Shown one piece after another: positions 28,401 to 29,439 of a stretch of DNA of 29,439 bases. This stretch comes from a virus. The notes beneath the pieces were generated by a model. The model was not told the DNA's origin, did no database searches, and saw only the letters and a program-made list of their open reading frames with translations. The stretch lies in the IMG/VR virus record IMGVR_UViG_3300009151_000274, positions 1-29,439 of that record. One strand, 5' to 3'. The translations under genes and the position numbers were made by a program. Positions within the stretch are counted from its first letter, which is position 1. Each line of letters begins with the position of its first letter.

Positions 28401-28477
28401 GAATCAGTTTTATAAAAATTTGGAAGAAAATTCGCAGAAACGCTATTTGATCCCGATGGATTAATGCTATCAGCCAT
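13433..28477 (-). CDS. Giant multi-domain baseplate-region virion protein, 5014 aa
   Basis: One uninterrupted frame of 5014 codons starts at ATG 28477, which overlaps the gp6-like stop by one base (TAATG) and has GGAG about 10 bases upstream. Domains that I can see: an N-terminal motif FLPNFYKTDSNKKFLQATVD (17-36) and NPHIDWDKFVNF (about 125-137), both remembered from giant proteins beside gp6 in marine T4-like phages; a cupredoxin-like fold at about 185-265; five short W..Y..G..V....YY modules near 1439, 1571, 1750, 2265 and 4836; a probable seven-bladed FG-GAP-type propeller at about 2165-2785; four GxGY repeats at 3181-3590; G-M-x-I-x-G-x-G-F elements near 2413 and 3883; and GERLEYF..RRGTLGTG near 4739. 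No signal peptide is visible. Its position after gp6 suggests it takes the place of gp7 or the cyanophage VrlC-type gene as a baseplate periphery and adhesion protein. That role is an inference. Confidence 0.85.
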   Translation of the reverse strand: MADSINPSGSNSVSANFLPNFYKTDSNKKFLQATVDQLVQPGTVKKINGFVGRKNAKAAVGSDVYINAPTTTRQNYQFEPSFVINDTIGNTTYFKDYIDYINQLGVFGSNTANHSRLNSQEFYSWNPHIDWDKFVNFQNYYWLPYGPDLITIYGQKQKIESTYTVSIESEGDGNEYLFTPNGLTRNPVLRLYRGQTYTFKIKSPGNPFSIKLLPTLGTADRYTIPQIDKYGVVDGTITVTLPSDTPSILYYQSETDLALSGVIQVLSLDDNSIIDVEQNILGKAQYVLADGTPLTNGMKVNFGGTVIPEKYATGNYYVEGVGTAITLVNESILEVVFPFSSNIAVLFDSTPFDTLPFSDVEGYAGKTDYILSNRGSADHNPWARYNRWFHKDAIEASAKFNGNTSSLDQTARATRPIIEFEANLKLFNFGTKAISDIDLVDTFTKDVFSTVEGSLGYNVDGTPLASGHKILFTADTDPLVKNKIYQVEFVNIEGRRQIHLIELTSPSNNDVVLVRQGLKNQSQMYWYNETINNWAAAQQKLTVNQPPLFDVVDANSHSYGDILYYPGSTFIGTKLFSYKVSSAGSNDVVLGFPLTYKNINNIGDIVFNFDLTTDKFNYKKDNLSIATLKVDLGYLVNRDYAGNALYVNGWKTCEVKNTQAAVRIYKNSNIKNTFNIDIFDDISNLKDLVVKVYINGILLDNSYWSIVTGSAYKSVKLVTPLKDSEVLTIKAYASQPINSNGYYEIPLNFQNNPLNDYMTDFTLGEVKDHVSSIIENLPLSVDVSPESASTTTISGQTFDPDHPNIRDIGGITQYGTKFVQHSGPGSLSTYHITSQTNNIVRSIEKARDDYNNFKKIFLTIAEKLGVDSTPAKQVDQILDRINKDKPTNLPYYFSDMVPYGSAIRTEIKVVDYRIKTYPLTNVFTLATLSNKAIGIYLNGVQLIYGSEYTFDSSGFVIIADKVVMTNTDTISTYEYDNTDGSFVPETPTKLGIWPKYEPKIYLDTTLVTPRMMIQGHDGSLTLAFGDYRDNIILELEKRIFNNIKVEYDPKIYNIFDVIPSYGHDQTYSRTEFDQVLAPNFYKWTSSINRDFSKPLSYDRNNPFTYNYKGHATPDGKNAPAYWRGIYTWMYNTDRPHTHPWEMLGFTIEPSWWQSVYGPAPYTKDNTVLWTDISQGVVKQPGVPPTVLPQYIKPWLMAHLPVDDSGVLVSPLQSDVVSGVITPSTTNNFVFGDNSPVEAAWRRSSHYPFSILITSMLLTPSKTFGLVLDRSRIVRDLTGQLVYKATNRRIKPSDIVLPNISTSSTRVQTAGIINYIVNYILSDSLKSYTSYKYDLLNLSAKLSYRIGAFSSKEKFNLLLDSKSPLGSGSIFVPQEDYDIVLNSSSPLKKITYSGILVTKLSDGYELKGYSLTRPYLNYYNWVQTGNPINVGGISEGFAQWTANQKYAAGTIVKFNNVYYRVQVTHTATGTFNSSYVQALKSIPIIGGRTVLSRKLWDRTEAITIPYGTKFDTIQEVYDVIIGYGEWLKDQGFVFDDYNSNLDAITNWETSAKEFLFWTTQNWSSGQDKWAEWTPNTPVVFDSILRYNGDYYKAIKTIPATAIFNPEDFIKLDGLSTVGSSVISLSPSAGRLTFNSDLCVIDDIRNAFNGYEIFKVDGTPLQSNFIQSYRKENYVTYSPRTADGIYCATFYLVQKEQVVILKNTTMFNDTIYNPPSGYKQDRIKVSGYVSDGWYGGFDIPGFIFDQAIVNSWEAWKDYALGDIVKYKDFYYSAIHFLPGSEVFNPTNWVKLDTRPTSQLLPNWNYKANQFTDFYSLDSDNFDINQQKVAQHLIGYQKRQYLNNIIQDDVSEFKFYQGMIREKGTQNVLNKLFDVLSADGKESLNFYEEWAVRAGQYGASSGFESIEFTLDESLFKNNPQGFELVNQVNSTNYYDFIIRQTPNLVYVKPLGYASAPWPKLKNYNPYLRSAGYVKSNDVAFTFKTIDEVLTANIDLFNNGDYIWCTFEGISWNVYKYADLQLRVLKGELNAGVVYNSSNKTLTIKCEDLISLPVGTYVGLSGVVGLSGFYKITSVELNTFTVSTTLSGWPPKPPEGAQPSWTPADDLIVFALISQRTASIDTIDTALSKAVSPGDLLWTDDSGTGKWASWEYNQVYSEVDIKNSLPIPELKYGKTLAISTSGNVVAILNGPGETIIYQRSNLLWVQQQTLSRPSIAKEVFGVDPNTTVVGRTVTSSVIGDSAAFSPDGTWLAIGSPLAKNASTKLVGVWSNSTTYAVDDIVSIGNLYYQALQSGIIGINPASVNLVWELLPYLSTDIVGTNTDKTLHGAVTLYKRNPIGLYDLVDTILSPGFRAGERFGSSLVFGDNELYISALGYDTNRGRVYKLNYTTIEHVSTTYNSVGSAFGAVAVTSTTGVQAGMSIIGTGFTSGQTVLYTLTKLFFAIGDDISRVKIGMFVSGTNVTFPTEVYSVYYDSTAVRRGYVVVQAHQDLSNISNVTFSDGTTSLTRTVVQVTPMNIVLSGSPNSTPSGVIKFVTVSWTYDLSKIYAGETTQSNFGNSISLSTDTSVLSISACAGSVPGKVYVYKKASGTFSTTPTQTILGTDYDFGQAISLSTSGEYLAISDDLTDGVRTIQQGGVSVYKFNGSTYSLYQALENHQPQINGRFGSEMSFMNDFKTLVVYSTHGDTEAIVTFNEDQTENPTISGQPTTFDKKSTNFITTNTNTGRVDIYDRYASKWVFSETLSANTRTADSYGAAIAIGNNNVFVGAPFTTDQGLRSGKVYNYIKTPNTYSWTIKDIEIEKPDPYKIKQAFLYNKTTDQLLNKLDIIDPLQGKIPGIASEELKYATFYDPAIYSIGVDVTVDPNAQWTTDQVGQLWWDLRTAKFIESYDSSVAYRNSTWNTLAHGASIDVYEWISTTLLPVDWDKKADTEVGLAQGISGTSLYGNSAYSIKKKYDTISQTFKNTYCYWVKNKKVVPNITGRHISAAEVSNLIANPRGQGYTYVAITGINSFSIVNAKPLLIDKDIALSVEYWTIDKTDQNVHSQWKLINSSTSTTIPKNIEKKWFDSLCGKDDYDRVVPDIDLPAKLRYGIENRPRQGMFINRIEALKQVVEKANTVLLKNQIVENRNLSALQSADVYPSLISGQYDTTADTAAELVYANIGGFRRPTITPTIIDGKITGINIVYAGQGYTAAPYIDIVGSGEGATIKATISTDGLGKITGATVINSGSGYDNNTVALIRDFSVLVYQDENASNNWSIYSYDPIGAIWSRIKTKTYDVTDYWSKVDWYSPGYSSFSAADYSVNTYSELSQISDSVAIGKLVIVRYTGTSGWQLLVKYANSSSIDWTQSYTVVGIEKGTIQLNSDLYSFLGTPVGYDASTYDGTLFDTVASNELRIILTALRDNIFIDDLSSAYLDLFFVSVRYIFTEQIYVDWIFKTSFIKAKHNVGELKQPVTYRNDNLSNFEDYVDEVKPYRTNIREYVSSYEKVDTSQTSITDFDLPSAYENKILSAILTSINNNTINVADPVVQTYPWKHWLDNIGYTITSIELVSSGSGYISDPTVVISNGAGTGATAKALTSNGVVSRIILLTHGKGYLSAPTITFTGGLIEGGTPARAVAIIGTSSDPIIGNNVVRSNLIKIKFDRITQSYFITTLQQTETKTGSNGLYQFKLTWAPDIRIGTSSITINGVSVLRDLYKLSIVKSTTKGYTSYSGLLEFSTAPAAGSIISITYLKDWSLLNAADRIQYYYNPKSRDLGKDLGQLMTGVDYGGVIVDGLNFDLSTGWDSNGYGTDAWDEFDEGFDDYITVVSANTHSFILPYVPANLTVLNVYYIKNILDTYTSNGAQTQYKYKIANTRPIATASVLVNSTGVVTKTTGSGSSGTSLKLVNTTGIIVGMGIVGGGFNSLHKVTEIVNSTTLRINKAPISAIGITLDFVNNSAGSSTILVSSTSSLKAGDVVTSTAVNAFNSNAKIKTIVNSTTLILDQILIANIPNNSAITFSRVLLTPADITIYATGTITLTSPLASGTTLTIEGPAASIRLDDPFYGTAQQTNHNAIMLSPVANGLNSAFTIPNTFVVNNKDEFIWRKSTSDGSVTPQVDYDSAISGGDTSKTITGAFASATGLAADDIILDGDGFVTPTSSPAPEEVVPGQVVDTVAIKVYDQPNSGSASVKIDNYITNGIQSSFVISQTPNSPRAVIVKVGNTIKNYNTDYTLDYKNKTITFVTAVSTTVPGPAAGTTITVINLVATPPTAGQTVTIFSIGFSGANILDLDHATGNGTTVEFITKAPWIDETTSLIYLNGKAAIAQLFKTDNTYESPNRVGIRFNTAPAIGDLINYIIVSGNQQTFAVTTTEKITPTVSASVFPLTYPIGNSLPNEASIIVRVDQTILPGPSNTYYTIGSNRLTYSIDPSTFASGSLNSSDITILVDGKLLKLGSDYSVDLTGINIKINKRVYNINKGKQLVIIVSAGAGYVYYPPTQNTVTLLVGKTGIGPYQVTFRITQQDAPPLTSVNYIVDGNSNPLYNGTYVCTASTVTSITLQYASDPGTYLIAHETTITPVAGSIVFAQAYTSSNYIEVISSYQHDILDINRTSISVSFSQSVVADTPEYYYYKDIAGGQLVLSRPVIDDGYVWVTKNNMLLSPTVDYKVNDDRSSITLAVYPQSNDKFMLITFSSNVITSGVAYMQFKDMLNRVHYKRLSLNKKTTLVQDLNYNDLQIIVADASNFDKPNLTQNKPGVIEIKGERLEYFSLVGNVLSNIRRGTLGTGIPNKHTAGSIVQDIGPSETIPYTETTNIEQVISDGTTNVPISFIPKLTATTSLVNQHNYDTVEVFVGGYDIAEWTPSTNYFVGSIFSYASYTYKVTANHISGSAWGSLVTTIQQDGTIISKNISANSVYTFFIGNIRLRKKSYTMHNSNIAPNSSEGDIILPADFTVDGTSKKITLLTPLSVGTRITVVQRTGINWDISLNNDSKIANFLRATPGISYSPLRTSVPTGLSVTSFDSNNGTFDISNITFDKQG

Positions 28478-29439
28478 TAGTTAGATGCTCCAAATGATGA
28501 ACTAGTTATTACTTGTGTTGAGGCAGCGGTTGATAACGCTGATCCTGTAACTGATTTAATGTTGCCGGATGTTATTCCGGAAATAATCTCAATATCATCA
28601 ACTGTTGCTCCGTTGATGAACAACTGATTACTTGGACATTTTATTTCAAATAGCCCTCCGAAGTATACTCCGCTTTCTCGTGGAACAATAATAAAATTAG
28701 TAACATCGGGAGCTAACTGTGTCATAATATATGTAGATAGTTCAGAGAAATAAAATGTATCTCCAAAATCCCAGTTGTCTAAACTAAAGAATTGGTTGAT
28801 TGCGCTTATAGTTCTTGCTTTAATATCGTTATCAGAAACTACGCTGTTAGCATTTTTAGTAATTTTAAATATGGCTTGTAAATTTGAATCGGCGGTTGCT
28901 CCGAATAGTATTCTATAGTTAACTGGGTGATATATAATCTCATCACTGATTGATTTAATTAAATTCAACGACGGTGCAATAGTGTTGTACAATTCGTCAG
29001 AGCCCGGAGGCAACGGCTCAGATGTACCAGAACCGTTCAACCATTGCCTAAATTGTGTATCATAGTTTTTCGTCAATACATAAATGTCTATTATATTGCT
29101 TACTCCCGGATCAATTCTAGATTCATAATCTGCACTATGAGTATACTGAAATTTTAATTTATCTCTTCCAGTATACATCTTATAATCTAAGGTAGGTTCT
29201 AAAATACCAGTAGATATGTTTAAGGTAAGAACTGTATCAGTGTCAATACAATAAAAATAACGACCGGCTACTGCATTGCTATATGGAATATCCGCTTTGG
29301 TATTTACAATAACAACTACGCCGGCATCATTATTAAAATATGTATAATCTTCCTGAGCTTGATTAATAATGTATTTCTGTTCAACAATATACTTTGTGGT
29401 TGCATTTACTGTTGGATTAACAATATTAACAAAATATTC
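28477..29439 (-). CDS. gp6: Baseplate wedge subunit, gp6-like, C-terminal 320 aa (continues past right edge)
   Basis: The frame remains open from the stop at 28479-28477 to the right edge with no stop, so the ATG at 29178 is an internal methionine rather than the start. Recognisable segments are FQYTHSADYESRIDPGVS, NIIDIYVLTKNYDTQFRQWL, SLNLIKSISDEIIYHPVNYR, WDFGDTFYFSELSTYI and ATVDDIEIISGITSGNIKS. This order matches, from memory, the C-terminal part of the T4-like baseplate wedge protein gp6, which forms the ring of the wedges and joins neighbouring wedges around the hub. Residues before the internal methionine (KYIVEQKYIINQAQEDY, then GRYFYCIDTDTVLTL) are consistent with the same protein. 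The stop overlaps the giant gene's start by one base, implying coupled translation. The alternative is another Mu gp47-type baseplate protein. Confidence 0.75.
   Translation of the reverse strand, partial: EYFVNIVNPTVNATTKYIVEQKYIINQAQEDYTYFNNDAGVVVIVNTKADIPYSNAVAGRYFYCIDTDTVLTLNISTGILEPTLDYKMYTGRDKLKFQYTHSADYESRIDPGVSNIIDIYVLTKNYDTQFRQWLNGSGTSEPLPPGSDELYNTIAPSLNLIKSISDEIIYHPVNYRILFGATADSNLQAIFKITKNANSVVSDNDIKARTISAINQFFSLDNWDFGDTFYFSELSTYIMTQLAPDVTNFIIVPRESGVYFGGLFEIKCPSNQLFINGATVDDIEIISGITSGNIKSVTGSALSTAASTQVITSSSFGASN

Overview
The window is a 29.4-kb, visibly AT-rich segment of a tailed-phage genome. It is most likely an uncultured marine T4-like myovirus (Caudoviricetes). The grounds are the large tail-structure genes packed head to tail, a partial gene resembling the baseplate wedge protein gp6, tail-fibre proteins with a collar domain, and T4-type late promoter elements (TATAAATA or one-base variants) before several genes. 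I have no database result; the marine assignment rests on remembered resemblance and on base composition. Every gene I can support reads on the minus strand, so the biological order runs from the right edge to the left edge. Coding density is very high: gaps between genes range from small overlaps to about 60 bases, and no stretch over 300 bases lacks a gene.

Right to left, the layout is as follows. (1) 29439-28477 holds the C-terminal 320 residues of a gp6-like baseplate wedge protein, open to the window edge. (2) 28477-13433 is one uninterrupted gene for a 5014-residue virion protein, half of the window. It has a cupredoxin-like domain, a probable seven-bladed beta-propeller, five short W-Y-G-Y carbohydrate-binding-like modules and several adhesin-like repeats. 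(3) 13428-12112 encodes a 438-residue fibre made of two nested repeat families. (4) 12110-10464 encodes a complete subtilisin-type (S8) protease with its full catalytic tetrad and a propeptide-like N-terminus. (5) 10400-9786 encodes a 204-residue conserved-looking structural protein. (6) 9782-3837 holds three consecutive fibre genes that share an N-terminal module but have different tips: a collar domain, an alpha/beta-looking tip, and a G2-peptidase-like end. (7) 3802-2759 encodes a 347-residue tail or fibre protein.

Left of 2759 the character changes. A near-consensus bacterial sigma-70 promoter (TTGACT-17-TATACT, 2740-2712) opens a cassette with overlapping genes. It holds a small protein, two tandem GT8-like glycosyltransferase paralogues, a 175-residue protein of unknown function, and the start of a third putative glycosyltransferase-like gene cut by the left edge.

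My reading is that groups 1-7 are late genes building the baseplate periphery and host-recognition apparatus. The protease may act on virion proteins or on host surface material. The sigma-70-driven cassette probably modifies sugars on the virion or host and may be expressed on an earlier schedule. The most unusual items are the giant multi-domain protein, the virion-operon subtilase and the switch in promoter class at the glycosyltransferase cassette.
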